From assembly GCF_902459465.1 (NCBI RefSeq), contig NC_047062.1, forward strand, positions 4,094,501 to 4,158,500: a DNA stretch of 64,000 nucleotides, in the 5' to 3' direction. Made by a program: the position numbers and the translations under genes. The notes under the pieces are model-generated. The model was not told the DNA's origin. It saw nothing but the letters and a program-made list of their open reading frames with translations, and did not search any database. Each line of letters opens with the position of its first letter. Position 1 is the first letter of the stretch. This document shows, one piece after another, positions 1-13,450 of this stretch. This DNA is from Asterias rubens. Its lineage: Eukaryota; Echinodermata; Asteroidea; Forcipulatida; Asteriidae.

Positions 1-418
1 ATGTAAGCAAACATGTGAAGGCTGTTGTAATACCCGTCCCGTTTTTCTGATTGTCAAACTGTAACATGCATTTCTCAAATTTACTTTTATTTGGGTTAAA
101 CTCATGTGGATCAAAAATTGTATACCTTTACAAAGAACAATAATCTATGACGGCACGTGTACTTACAAAGCAAATGTATACGAACTTGATTAATATTCAA
201 ATAGCAAGTGACTATTATGTAGAAAATTTCGCCGTATTACATTTCCAATTTACGAGGCACAGTAATTCACATTCAGAGTTAAAATAAAACAATAAAAACA
301 AACAAGTAAACAATCAATCAACATATACGAAAAACACTAACAGCAGCAGCAAGTAAACAAGCACGAAATGATTAATACTAAACGAACTAATCTACACGAA
401 AGCTTACAAGCAAGATCT

Positions 419-877
419 TTAAAGTCACCTGGAAGTGGTATTTTTTCAAAATAAAGCTTTTGTCACTAATACATGTGTTTTGATGAGGAATGTAAATAAA
501 CAGTTAACTAAGGTTTTAAAAAATCAGTTCTTATGTTGTTTACAAATTTAAGAGTAGACCCCGACCCGAGAGGGCGCTGTTCGTGACGTCAATCGAGGAA
601 GACTTTGCCTGTAATGCGTAGAGTAAACAAAATTGCAAAGTACATGTACGGACCAAGTCGTGAGTTTGTACGTTTCAAAAAAAAAAAAATTGCAGGCAAA
701 GTCTGCCTCGATTGACGTCACAAAAGGGGTAGGCGGAGTCAGCCCCCCAAACAACTTTATATATTTTCAAAACATATAAATCGTGACAAACAATTACTAA
801 CAAAATTGTTTTATTGTTCGTAAGCATATACTCTTATGTTTGAAAGAAGAAAAAATTATATTTCCAGGTGACTTTAA
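419..877. mobile_element. MITE family C copy (TTAA-AGTCACCTGG)
   Basis: Bounded by TTAA on both sides with inverted ends AGTCACCTGGAA / TTCCAGGTGACT; the body is a long palindrome with GTCTGCCTCGATTGACGTCA arms. Same family as 20776-21317 and 33846-34424. It lies downstream of the C1-domain gene. Confidence 0.85.
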
Positions 878-1463
878 TGGTCCAATTTCATTGAGTCAAA
901 GGTTTCTTCAAACTCAGAAATATAAGACACGTCCAAGCATAACTTTTAAGTCTTCGTATTTATCCAGCGATATCAGAAAGTTTGGTAACTCGATTCATAA
1001 TTGTCTGTCCAATGTGTGAGCTGAGTATACGAAAATCCCTACAATGAAACGAGAATTGACCATAATTATACTTTTTTTTTTCTTCACACGGCCCCTTTTT
1101 CTTGGTTAACATGCCCGTTTTCGCAACCAAGGCTTCAACAATTGCAGCTCCAGCCTAAGCACCGTCCTGTGTCCACTGAAAGTGTACGTTTCCAAAATTA
1201 TTGATGGAGTCCAAGCCAAAGCCTGAAGCCAAAACCGTAGTTTTGAAAAGGGCACTAAAAAGTTTAGCCATTTCTTGAAGTATAAAAAATGATTTTTTAA
1301 GGATGTGATCTCGTAATTCGAAACAAATTTGGGGCTCTAACTATTCTCTTGTAGTAATAGTGTCCTAGCCCATGTAAACAAAAACATGTCTATGTCCAAG
1401 TAAATTACGTCGTACCGCAAACCTTGACGTCATCTCGACCGGCAAACTTGACGTTTCGTTTCT
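878..1463. other. No gene seen
   Basis: AT-rich sequence between the MITE and the stop of the C1-domain gene; presumably includes its 3' untranslated region. No exon, clear poly(A) site or repeat was recognised on either strand. Confidence 0.4.
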
Positions 1464-4400
1464 TTAAGAAGAAGCTGGAGTGACGTGGGTGATGCAGTTC
1501 AGGGCAATGTTTTTGCCACATCGTTTGTGGAAGTTCATCTTGCAGTCTGCAATAAACAAAACAAATATGCTATGTCAAAATAAAGACAGTAGGCCTACCT
1601 TCTTATTTAATTGTCTTCAGACGATTTCAGTTTTATGCTCCCATTTAAAGATAAAAAATGCGACATGAAATGAAACTTCTGCACATCAGGTTAGTTCTGT
1701 TGTATACATTTACCTACAATATGATTAAAACAATCGAATGGTTAACAACAACAACATGGCTTACTTTGCCTTTAAAGGAACACGTTGCCTTGGATCGGTC
1801 GAGTTGAAAAGCGTTTGTAACCGTTTGCTATAAAATGCATATGGGTAGAAAGATGTTGTAAAAGTAGAATACAATGATCCACACAAACATGCCTCGAAAT
1901 TGCACGGTTTTCCTTTTATATACCTCGTCGACTAACACGGTCGGCCATTTATGAGAGTCAAATTTTTGACCCCCATAAATTGCCGACCGTGTTTGTGTGG
2001 ATCATTGTATTCTACTTTTAAAACACCTTTCCATTTTATAACAAACGGTTATAAACGCTTTGTATAGACCAACTCGTCCGATCCAAGGCAATGTGTTCCT
2101 TTAAATGAAAAGTTGCCCGCGCACAATCTATGCTTAGGTTATACAGCCAATTATATAATCTCAACATGTGACCGGTCTTGCTTACTTTGTGCTTATGAGA
2201 AAGTTGCCGAGCAATTTGCCGATTGGTGGTCTAGCCGTTGCCGCAGCTAAATCAGCTTACTTGGATGTTGTCATATACCTACCTTGACATTTTAATCCTT
2301 GGTGGATAAATCCATAAAGTAGAGATCCGCAATGACGACAGAAAGTTGGCCTGAAGTAATTGTTCACCTTCAGCTTGTGCGGCTGCTTCTCCTGTAAATT
2401 AATGTAGAAAAATAAGTTAGATTGTGTAGGCCAAATAATAATAAACATGTCCACAGATTTACATTAAACTTACACGGTTTGAATACAATGATGGTAGAAA
2501 GCTTCTCTTAAAATATTATTTGCTGATATAAGGTGCTGCATTTTTTTTTTGAAATGAGTAAAACAACGTCACAAAAATAATTTTCGTTTCAGGAAACGAA
2601 AACTATTTTAGCATGTAACACGTGCTCACTGGTATTTAAATACCAATTTAGTTATATACGAAAACTGTAAAATTTACCATTAGACAAAGTTCAAATCGAA
2701 ATTTCAATTTTATTTTTCATCAATACCAAATAAAACTAGAGGCTGGGAATGTTTTTACTCAATCACCATGCAATTCTAAAAAATACACTTTTAAACCAAC
2801 ATTTCAAAAACAAATGTTGGACGATAAAATATTGTTTTATTGAAAAATATTGTAAAATTTATTCTGAATATTTGCATCAGACATGAATTTCGGAAGTCAA
2901 CCAGTAATCATTTATGTTTTAGCTCAGTTACGGGTGTTCGGCAAAGGTTCAAGCGCTAAACTTCTTTTTATGTCTGCATGCTGATTCGTGAATTTCTTTG
3001 TATATGCCTATAATTCCATTTAAACAGAAAACCCCAGGACATCTGAAAACAACGGCACATTTTCACAACAGTGTGTTATTATAAGTCTACGGGCTATTTG
3101 CAAACTGCAACAATAAAAATTAATTTCAACATCCGTGTGTGAATACACGGGTGAAGTTCAATTCTGAAGGTCTACATGTTTACCACTCATCCCGTCACAC
3201 TTTTTGTTTGACTATAAATGCCCCCAGCAAAGGGTCAGACAATGTACATTTTAGACTTGATAAGAATCGACCAGCCAATGGATTAAACCATAGAGCTGTC
3301 CTTACTCTATGATTAAACTATCAAATCGAACAAAAGATAAAAAAAAAAAAAAAACAAGGTTACGCGTATCATTTTTATTCGTATTTGTTTGCTTTAATAT
3401 TGATAAGTGGGATGAGTCAGTGACAAAAACTTGTTGTTTTTCCTCCACATTAATCTGTCGTTGCTGTTGTACCGGAAACTGATAGTTGGTTTGACGAAAT
3501 GACTAATGCTAGGTGGATATTTTGAAATATTTGGCATTAAAGTTGTTTTTGCGCACTTTCAAAATCAAAATATTATTTGCAAGTATGGCCTATTCTTCAC
3601 GAGAAGGCCTATACTCGTGAAAAAGAAAAACAAACCACAAAACACAAAAACCAAAACACAAAATGCCAATGTGAAGTGAAATAGAGTATTAAAGCTCTAC
3701 TCAAAATACCAGCAACAGAAAAATCATCTTATTACTGCTGGAATTCTATAAAAAAAATTAATGTGGAACTTTGAATACAAAACCATTGGCCTGCTTTGCC
3801 GATTATTATATTCATTGACAGGAGAAACGAAAGGAAAACAATAGCTTCGACTGAGTTTCACACTGTTCTCTAAATAACTCTCGAAGTTAATATTGTTCTC
3901 TTCATGATAACATAATACTCTCCTGTCAAAGAATAATACAGGCCATGTTTCCGTTTCAGGGTTCGATTTAATAAAGTCTGCAAGCAAAAACTTGCTAAGC
4001 ACAGAAAACATGTTATATACCATGCAGCCAACATTCCATAAAGTTAACATTGTTGCAGTTTGTGTCAAACTTGCTTGGTAAAGAAATTTGCTAAGCAGAT
4101 TTGCTGCTTAACAGCTTTATGAAAGTGGGCCCTAGTTATGATCGGGTATTTAGGCTCTATTTTTTGTCTCACCTCTTCTTCGGCATCGGCGATAGGGCAT
4201 GGCGGAATGATCTGATTGTGACATCGCTTGTGAACCACCACGCGGCACACTATATTTAGATATGACGACATAAAATTCTAGAAATAAACACCTCTGTCAC
4301 TTCCTTTCTTTATTGAAGGCCAAGGTCACACGAACTTTAACCTAATCCATTCAATTCAATTCTGGTAAACATAAATTATACATGACATGTCAAAATAATA

Positions 4401-6353
4401 TTGTATAGCCGATTCCTTAAAGGTACAGGATTGGTAATAGCAAAAACATCATTGTTTAATTTTAATCTAAGCTCATATGAAGTTCATAACAATTATAGGT
4501 TGCTATATAGAACCATTTCTGTGAATCATATCACTCTGAAATGAGTTCATCAAATTCGAGAAAACCGAATCTGAAAATCTGAAAAACCCAGAACAGCTGA
4601 TTGCGGTTGTTTCAAGCCAAATTAAGGACGTGTTTAAACATACTAAACATTTTCCATTGTTTTTAACTATTTATTTTTCTCCTGACTAACGAAATAGATT
4701 TCCACAGGCTTGTTATTATTCATCATTGTCGATCACACAAAACATGAACATGTCTGCGACTATATTGGTTGTCAACTCTACCAATCATGTACCTTACCTT
4801 CAAATTTAAAACACAAACACCATAATGGATGGGCATAGATAACAATTCAAACAACAATACAGATGAAGGACATGCAGGCGCAGAGGTTTGTTTTGGGAAT
4901 AATTTGGGACGAATGTTTTTCTCTATCAAGGCATGACTTACCTTTACATTGGTATCCTTGGGACCAAATACCCCTGGAAAGAAAAATAAACCAACAAGTA
5001 ATATTGTTACTGTCCTTTATAACAATATCTGTGATGATTTTGAAATTTCAAAAAGTCGAATATTAATTTGCACCATCAAATAAAAAATAAAATGTTAAGG
5101 AAAAAACGGAACTTCACTCCAAACTTTCATCTACATTACAAAAAAGAAATCAAAGGAATAGGCCAAGTTCTCACGGTAGTGTGAGTTTCCACAGCCAAAC
5201 GTTTTCTTAGTTATTTCTCTTATACCAGGATGACAAAACGTACCAGATGAATTTGTTGCAGTGTGAGCAAAAATGCGGTTGTTTGAAGGAAGTTGATCGG
5301 AACTCATGGCCGTTGTTGGTGTGGACGGTACGCCGTCCTTTTTTGCCTTTGGTCGGTGTATCTGGCGCGGACACACACGCTGGTTCTTCCTCCGTCCCAG
5401 CATTCACTTCTTCTACATTTACTTCTTCTACTTCAGTTACTGCTGGTTCTGATTGAAAATCAAAGTGCATGTTGTTTCTGTTTTTGTTGTTGCCTTTTAA
5501 TTAAAAGCTTTTTTAATACATTACAACGGAATTATAAGAGATGGTAAAAAATTTCGATTTTAAAGTTGAACTTCATGTTTTTTTTAGAAACTAAATTTAA
5601 AGCTGCATTGAATCGGCCTATCTTTGAGAGGGCAAGGCCATTTTCATTTTGTGGAGGGCACTTCCATTGGGAAATTTTAAAGTTAGTGCGGGGATAATTT
5701 GGAGGGGCATCACAGACAAGACCAGAACCAACATAGGCCATGACATTGCCTTTAAAGGTATAAGTTCACGATCTTGGATCAGCTATCAATAAACCCATTA
5801 AGGATGCAACTATCACATACAACCTCTGGGTAATGCAAACAACTTGCCTTGAAATATGTCGGGTCATTTTAAACAAAAATCAAGTGCCGATTTACGTTCA
5901 TGTTTTGTGAGGGATTTCGTGAACGACAGTGATGCTTTAAACCGACAAGGGGGGGGGGGGGGGGCGCACGAACGAACATGTGACATGTTCGTTTATTTGG
6001 GCCTTAAATTACACAAGACCTAAATCTGTATCGAATCATCCTGAAAGCAATTACTTATACAAGTTTTTTAACCTGCCCGAAACATGGTTTCAGAAGATAC
6101 CTATATCTTATAAAACTTAAAAGTTCACAAACGTAAACAGTTTTTAAAAAATTCTAAAACGTATCCGTTTAAAACTTCCCCTGCACTTGAGTGGCCCCAA
6201 CTGCACAGCTCATTTATTTTACGGACAGACAGAGAATTAAGACCAGTGAGGTGAACACAACGTACCTACAACAATTACTGGTGTTTCCTCCTTGACCGTC
6301 TCCTCCTGGACCATCTCCTCTGTCGGCTGGGTCTCTTTGATCGGCTCACCCAT
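1464..6353 (-). CDS. Tandem C1-domain (PKC regulatory-like) protein without kinase domain
   Basis: Six exons join in phase with GT/AG borders: 6353-6266, 5448-5244, 4973-4942, 4249-4173, 2391-2283 and 1546-1464 (TAA stop), giving 197 aa. The ATG at 6353 follows an in-frame TAA four codons upstream. Residues 1-62 are acidic (Glu/Val-rich); 63-72 are basic where PKCs carry the pseudosubstrate, but the usual Ala position appears to be Lys. C1A is H77-C126 and C1B is H139-C188; both fit H-x12-C-x2-C-x13-C-x2-C-x4-H-x2-C-x7-C exactly. Family knowledge: such domains bind diacylglycerol/phorbol ester and zinc and recruit proteins to membranes. C1A looks most like PKC epsilon/eta (motif R-x-VH..NGH) and C1B like PKC generally. 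The protein ends nine residues after the last Cys, so no C2 or kinase is encoded here. It could be the 5' part of a longer alternatively spliced PKC, but the last exon has no good donor before its stop. Fold assignment is sure; gene boundaries are moderate. Confidence 0.78.
1772..2104. mobile_element. MITE family B copy (TTAA-AGGAACACGTTGCC)
   Basis: TTAA-bounded palindrome in the last intron of the C1-domain gene. The ends read AGGAACACGTTGCCTTGG and the inverted match near 2090; inner arms contain ACACGGTCGGC. Near full-length match at 23128-23488. Confidence 0.85.
5585..5745. repeat. Degenerate repeat shared with 31850-32025
   Basis: Contains AGGGCAAGGCCATTTTCATTTTG and GGGCACTTCCATTGG-type blocks that occur inverted at 31930-31990. 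Lies in the first intron of the C1-domain gene. Ends not defined. Confidence 0.45.
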
Positions 6354-6464
6354 GCTGTCGGTTTACTTTTGGTCGACGGAGAATTTCGTCAATAAAGCTG
6401 AAAAAGGGGAAAAACCGAGGGGGATATATAGAGCAACAGGCACAGGGCACCTTTGGTGTGTCAA

Positions 6465-6840
6465 AGGCCAGTATTATCACTTGGTGTATCCCAACATGAA
6501 TGCATCAAATAGCAAACCTGTGTAAATTTGAACTCAATATTGGTCATCGAATTTATAAGAGAATAATGGAAGAAAAACACCCTTGTTGCATTACTTTGTG
6601 TACTTTCAGATGCATATAAATAAAAAGACTTCAGCTGATGTCTTTAAAAAAAACTTGAGTGCAAATACCTCTTTCTCAAAAAACACGTTACTTCATAGAA
6701 GGAGCCGTTTCTCACAAAGTTTTATACCATCAACAGCTCTCAATTGCTCGTTACCGAGGCAGTATTTTTTAAGCTTACAATTATTTTGAGTAATTTATAC
6801 CATTAGTGCCAATCACAGTGCCTCTAAGTTTCATTTGAAG
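6465..6840. mobile_element. Degenerate MITE family A copy
   Basis: Carries the family A blocks in order: CACTTGGTGTATC, CAAACCTGTGTAAATTTG, AAAACACCCTTGT, GGAGCCGTTTCTCACA, TTTGAGTAATTTATACCA. Both ends are decayed. Confidence 0.7.
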
Positions 6841-7748
6841 TTTCATTTGAAGATCAATGCCTTTAAAAGGTAAGTCCGGCCATAATGTCCGATTGAAAAA
6901 TGATCAAAATAACAGAGTCCCTCCTCAGACTTAGTAAGACTTGACTTCTGAGGATATTCCAATTTTGTCTCATAGTTCTTTTAATGTCAAAGTTGAATGT
7001 TGAAGAAAAAAATCCTGACAAATTCTACGCAACAGGTTGCACTCCAAGAAGACTTACCTATACCGTGGGAAAATCACTTATCCGGGCTCTCGGACGGGCC
7101 GTGGACACAGACTGGAGTTGAAACGAGTCGATCACGAACAACCCGTCCTGTCACCGACGTATCGGGTTTTATCACGGTCTTTGGTCCTTCATAGAAAGCT
7201 TCCATTATGCAAAGTGCACAAGCCTTGAACATGGCAACGAACTTTTTTTAAAGGAGAAGTATCAACCACTACAAATACACGAGGTATACTTTGACAGGTC
7301 AATATACCGTACCCTTGGGTTTTTTAAATAAACGATTACAAATTAGATTTTAAAAACAATCTGGCGGTGAGGAAAACAGTTTTGAAAAATCTGGCGGTGA
7401 GGAAAACAGTTTTGAGCTTTTGATTTCAGCTCAAAAATGTTCAAATGGATGTAACTTTAAGACACAAATCATGACTAACGGACGTTGTTATGTGTTTAAA
7501 GTTTTCAACTTTCTCTTTATAGATAGCACACAGGAAACACTGTTGTTTATATAGCATAAAGCGTTATGAAATTCATCCATTTTTGCTCATGAAACTTTCC
7601 TCTGAATGAATCGTATTTGATAAAACTGTCTGAAACCTTCAAAAGAAACACAACAGCTGATGTTGTTCAACCAAAACAACTTTTGTGTTAACATGCATAA
7701 AATATTGTGCATGTTTTTAGACTATTTCCTCCAGACTCACACAATAGG

Positions 7749-8110
7749 TTAAAGACAGTGTACACTATTGGTAATTGTCAAAGATCAGTCTTCTCACTTG
7801 GTATATCTCAACATATGCATAAAATAACAAACCTGTGAAAATTTGAGCTCGATCGGTCGTCGGAGTTGCAAAATAACTATGAAAGGAAAAACACCCTTGT
7901 CACACGAAGTTGTGTGCGTTTAGATGGTTGATTTCGAGACCTCATCAAATTCGTTGAAAATTACTACTTTCTCCAAAACTAGGTCACTTCAGAGGGAGCT
8001 GTTTCTCACAATGTTTTAAACCACCAACCTCTCCCCATTTCTCGTTGCAAAGTAAGGTTTTGTGCCAATAATTATTTTGAGTAATTACCAATAGTGTCCA
8101 CTGCCTTTAA
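7749..8110. mobile_element. MITE family A copy (TTAA-AGGCAGTGGACAC)
   Basis: TTAA at both edges; the left end AAGACAGTGTACACTATTGG is slightly diverged, the right end CCAATAGTGTCCACTGCCTT is canonical. Palindromic body with the GAGACCTCA core. Confidence 0.85.
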
Positions 8111-9284
8111 AGCCAAAATTGGCACAGTTTTGTGTTATTTCATGTATTGGTCGATTTCACAAATTATGGAACACGTCTGCGACCTTTTCGTCAGCTCAAC
8201 AATCCACTTTACCTTTAAGGTCACAGAGAGCTTGAAAAGTACCGAGTACATTGTGTATATACCGAAACTCAATCACAATGACCGCTGTAGGGGTTTCCCT
8301 AATAACGCCACAATCCCAGTATCTGCACAATTGGCGGATACTCTGCTCAATAGTGCCATTTCTACTTTCAGTTTGCGTACTTCCATTTCTACTTTGCGTA
8401 TTTCTACTTTCAGTTTGCTGTTTTGTTGTGTTTCTTTCATGTATACGGGTTTTATGACCGTCTGTAAATTGTAAGTTCAGAACCAGACCTGCAAGTAGGC
8501 CTACCCAGTATTAGCACGCTGCGGTAGTTGTTTATATAATCAGGGATCGAGTGCCTGAAGTACAGATGTATCGTGCCAAACCTCACAGGCACTCGAGAAG
8601 CTTCATTATATCATTGAGGAATAAATTTATTCGTCCATTTGGTTCTTTATAAGCCTCCATAAACAACAAACAAAGTAAACAATCTGGTCCTCTTGCTAAT
8701 TATGGGACGGTATGGCGTCCAAAATGGCCGACAATGACAGTAATGAGTAAGATCGTCCCAAACTATGGTGGGAAAATAATCAGTGGGATTTGGTGTGTTT
8801 GTCTTTTATCATTATATAAATATTTTGTTGCTTTTTTTTCATTTAAAAACAAAATCAAATTCAGTGTTCGAATTGGTCGTGTAAAATTATACTATACTCC
8901 TGGAACGAAATTCCCGCTCCCTTGCTCCGGAACTTTGTAAGTCATTATTATTTCTCAACGCAACCTTAGCTCAGTTGGAGCCATCAAGCCATATAGCCCA
9001 GAGAGTGAATGCGATATTTGACAATTCATATTTGTGTATAGCTTGCTTTACCACTTATTATAGCTACATGGTCAAAAGAAAACCAAAAGGTCAACGAATG
9101 ATTCGAGCGGTTAAAGCCATTGGAATTCGGAACAGAAAACAAACAAAAAGTTCATAGATTTCACAAATAACTTACATGGTTACAGAAGGTAATGGTGAAA
9201 GACTTCTCTTGAAATATTATTCCGTGAAATGTTTTACTTTTTGAGAAAACATTAAAACAATATAAATTCTCGATATCGAGAATT

Positions 9285-9465
9285 ATGGCATGACACGGCG
9301 AAACGTGCGGAAACAAGGGTGGGTTTTCCCGTTATTTTCTCCCGACTCCGATGACCGATTGAGCCTAAATTTTCACAGGTTTGTTATTTTATATATAAGT
9401 TGTGATACGCGAAGTGTGGACCTTGGACAATACTGTTTACCGAAAGTGTCCAACGGCTTTAAAAG
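9285..9465. repeat. Half-element related to MITE family A (variant end)
   Basis: Shares the CCGATTGAGCC..AAATTTTCACAGGTTTGTTATTTTAT block with family A but ends GTGTCCAACGGCTTTAA. A sister copy is at 28612-28790 with the same CATGACxCGGCGAAACGTGCG start. Confidence 0.65.
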
Positions 9466-10214
9466 TCGCCCACAGATGCAGAGGTATACTCTTCAGGACC
9501 ACTTGGAGGGAACCCGCTTGCAGAAATAATTTTTTGAATGATGTAATTTTCTTATGTTATTGGTGATTGCCTTGAGCTGAATGCCTGAAATTGCTTCATG
9601 CAACACGGCCTGAACATCATCATTCAATTCAATTTATTTTTTATTGGTCCTACCTGGGAGGATAATATATTTGTTTACATGACAGACAATCATAATCATA
9701 ATCAACTTTATCATCACATCATCTCCATCGTAAAAAAAAGAAACAAAGAATCGACCGTTAGGCGTTACAAAATATCGACAAAAAATTTAACAGATTGTAT
9801 GGCGCTATAATCGTTAATGGTGGCGCCTCCATATACAAAATTGGGCAATAATTTTTATGTTTTGTAAAAAGGTGGTGCATTTACGTGGTTTCTTTTTCTT
9901 TAACAAAATTTGCCGAGCCAAGGTGTTCGTCAACACGAGAGAGCCAAATTAGCCAATAATTCAGTTGCTTTGCAGTGTAGCCCTCGAATCAATGGACCTA
10001 AAACATTTTTGTCAACTTGAACCCTGTCTCGGATACATTTTTGATGACACCACGTGGAAGGTACATCCGGCACCTGGCATAGCCTATAATAAAGCTGCAG
10101 TTTGTGTAAAGAAAATAAATAGTTTAAGTGTATTATTTAAATAGTTAAATTTGCATCGGGGATAAAGAATAAATCGTTTGCAGTACCCGCTGCTAAACAT
10201 AGGATTCAAACTGC

Positions 10215-10385
10215 CTCTAGCCACCGGGCAATCTCGGTGGTCTAGTTGGTATGACACTGCTCTAGAATTGCAAAGGTCGTGGGTTCGAATCCCACCCGAT
10301 TAATATGCCTTTTTTCACAGGACTCGGGAAAGTACTGAGTACACAGTGCTACACACATCGGTGTATATGGGTAAAAAAAAAAAAT
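10215..10385 (+). mobile_element. tRNA-derived SINE (type 1)
   Basis: A tRNA-like head at about 10233-10303 has box A (GGTCTAGTTGGTATGACAC) and box B (GGGTTCGAATCCC, paired T stem), followed by the shared tail GACTCGGGAAAGTACTGAGTAC and poly(A). The acceptor stem does not pair cleanly and inverted relatives occur at 16985, 42000 and 45180, so this is a SINE head, not a working tRNA gene. Confidence 0.7.
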
Positions 10386-12924
10386 TAAGTGTGTTAATAG
10401 TAATAGTCATCTTCTTATAATAAATCATGCACTCACATCCGTCACTCATCAGTGACGCTCATGGCGCCTCGGTATAAACTGCTATTCGCACAGCCAGTAC
10501 CCTGCCGGTATTAAAAGACCGATTAAGTAGTCGTCGCTACACCCTTTTATTCCCTTAATAAAACAGGATCACTGTGAAATGTTGAAATTATGTTCCATTT
10601 TCCGCGTAATTTTTAATCTGTGCTCTGACCGTGTCATCGGGAAGAAGTTTCCCGTCTGAATGCAATTACTTGTAACCAAATCGTTGATAAGTAAAGTACT
10701 CGAAAGCCATCTATAATATCGTCTATGGCTTAATCAACAAGAAGTGTGATGGAATACGCAAGCAACCATACGAGCATGGCCGTGATTATATTGCGTATGA
10801 TTCCCCTGGGATGGTTGCTGATGCCGCTCTGAAGATCTTATACGCGTCTTAGAGAGGATATGGAGTGATGCAGACGGGTAACGAGAGAAGGATGACGCAC
10901 TTAAAGGAGCAACATATCTATTTTTCTTATGTGGGAGATGTTTGTATTCGTTTATTGTGATTTAACATTTTGCCAAGTTTACTTGGGAAGTGGCCAACTG
11001 GCGTTGACCTGAGTGACAATATTGTCTTGAAAAGCAGGACAGTTCTTTTCAGAACTGAGAAGTCTCCCCAATTCCGAAAATCTACTCCGCGGTAGAAGAA
11101 TATATGGAGCAAGACAAGTTCTCAGAAGAACATAATCTACCTGGTACACACATGGTGTTACCGAAAACCAAATATATATTAATACCTCACGCAATGCCTC
11201 AAATCCCGGTCTTGAATATTAATACCAACTATTTGAAAATACAAACCACATTTTCAACCACATTTTGTAAAATACCCTTCTTTTTAGACCCTTGTCGTGC
11301 GCAGTTAACAACTTTTCGGGTTCAACGTTAGGCCAAGTATGATTTAAGCATGATAGCAATTACTTGCAGTAATTTCTAACTATCTTGTCATTTTACGCAT
11401 CACATCACACCCATGACCTCACGGCGCCTCTTATTTTTGGGCCGTCTGCCTTCTGTCTGTCCATGGGACTGTCTGTCTGTTCGCCATGGTTTGGACATTG
11501 AGCGCCATGCAACAATCAGGCAATCCAGGCAACGTTAATACGATATAAACTGCAAAGTAAACGGAACACTGATAGATCCAAGTCTGTTCAATTTAACACT
11601 TAATTACACTATAAATGGATGGACGAATTAGGAATTTTCAAATCCTGAAAAACTGTTAGGTCATTAAAATCCTGGTATATCAGCACGCTTCACCGGGTGG
11701 ACGTTTATATAGTGCGTTTAATCATCTTTAAACTTTACGTCGATGGACGAGGGAAAACAGCAGTCAAGTATTGCTTGCTTCACCGAAAACCCCTGTTGTT
11801 GTTGGATTTATAAAACTAATTACCACAAAATGCATTTATTTCCGAACGAAAACAATAGTGTGGGCTGTGCAAACAATGCTTCAATACCAGCCTTTTGTGC
11901 TTATTTTTACCATGGAGATATCCTTTTTATAGCTCCATGTTTGTACTTGGAAGTTGGTATTTTGCATATAATAATCAAACCTTCCAACATCCTGATTTGA
12001 TGAAGCAACTTTTTCCCTCCATGTTTGAAGTAGATTTACTAGTGTCATGCATGTATACCTTTTCAAAGACAATCTTACGCTGTGTTCTTCCAACTGGGGT
12101 CATTGCTCCGTTATGGACAAAGCATTACCATAGGCCTAGCGATCATGCAACCAAAAAAGAAAACACCTTTTGGTGACATTCTTATTTTGATTTTTGTCTT
12201 CTTTTCCCGCAGGTGTTTTTTGCTGATAGGAAACAGAATCCCCGGGAAACAATCGATGTTGACCAGTGTTACGGCCAAATCCACCATATCTCTTTCTTCT
12301 TCTTTCTTTACAAGGGGAGCTTTCTCTGTAATCAACGAAAGAAGAAGAGACCCCTGCATGTTCTCGGTGGACAGTCTTCATATCCCTTTACGGGGCCGGT
12401 GCAACATTACACCCAATACTCCGGTCCACTATCGCTCCTTGGATCGTTGCCGAGCGGGAATTATTTTCCGTCTGTAAGGTTAAAAATAGCTGGTGGCTTT
12501 AACCATTGGTCTATAAAATAGCGCAGACTTTCGTTGGCGTGTCCAATAATCTTTTCGTGAGATTGAAATTGAAGAAAAGTAAATTAGTCACTGGATCTAT
12601 ATGGTTTTTAAAATATGCATGTGAGTGAGGGTGAATCTTACTAGGGAGTAGTCAATATATCACCTATCAATCAAAGATATTCCTTCTTGCCACCTGTAGA
12701 AACCTAAAAGTTGATAGTGCATTCATACATCAAAGAAGGTGTATAAAAACTTTTATTTTACTGGTTCAAATTATGAGGTTTAGGCATAAAAGCATTGCCA
12801 AGTTATGTCAAAGGGCTAAATTTCACCAGATTGAATAATACATGAGTTGATGAGCTGCCAGTTATTCTACTGCAATTATAAGACCATGTTTTATAATGGT
12901 TTGAATTGAGACATCACACTGTGT

Positions 12925-13047
12925 TTAAAGGAACACGTTGCCTTGGATCGGACGAGTTGGTTTTGTATTCTACTTTTACAACATCTTTTTATGACAAACG
13001 GTTACAAATGCTTTTCAAAGACCAACTCGACCGATCCAAGGCAAGCT
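12925..13047. mobile_element. Short internally deleted MITE family B copy
   Basis: Starts TTAAAGGAACACGTTGCC and contains the inverted GACCAACTCGACCGATCCAAGGCAA, but lacks the palindrome centre and right terminal bases. Confidence 0.75.
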
Positions 13048-13279
13048 TGAAATAGGCATTACATTCCAACATCTGGGAGGGGGGGGGGGGGAACATCACC
13101 CCTCAGATTCACTAGATTGCACCAGAGAGCATCTACGGGCTAAAAAAATTCCCGGGGCCGTAAATGTTATGTCCCCCCGCTTTTCAAGACGGATTTGACG
13201 CCCCTGGAGGTGATGATCGGATGGAAAAAAACAAACAAGTTCCAACTTATTTCAAAATAATAATCTATTGGCAGTGTTG

Positions 13280-13450
13280 TAATAATAATATCGAAGTCTT
13301 ATATTTTTATAGCGCACGTATCTACCAAACAAGGGTACTCAAGGCGCTGAGTATATACAAACTTTCAGGAGGATAGGTTATTGCAGTGATGAACTCTGAG
13401 ACCCAATATGTAGCACCTTATAAGGGTTTACAAGGTGCATCGGCGCATTA
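13280..13450. repeat. Fragment of type 2 SINE 3' body
   Basis: TTATATTTTTATAGCGCACG, TTTACAAGGTGC, CGCATTAAGCAGCCA and CAGCCAGGAACAC match the body of the SINE at 38527-38938, in the same orientation as that copy. Confidence 0.5.

Noticed and set aside
1-1463. Kinase or C2 exons of a full-length PKC downstream of the C1 exons
   Set aside because: No DFG, HRD or C2-like coding was seen on the minus strand left of the stop, though the window edge limits this.
8094-8474. 126-codon plus-strand frame
   Set aside because: Begins at a MITE end and runs through low-complexity TTTCTACTTTC repeats.
10233-10303. Functional tRNA gene
   Set aside because: Box A and B are good, but the acceptor and anticodon stems pair poorly and several decayed relatives with the same downstream body exist; it is a SINE head.
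12082-12521. Overlapping 80-131-codon frames on both strands
   Set aside because: No conserved motif, no splice context, start codons uncertain; looks like chance open sequence.
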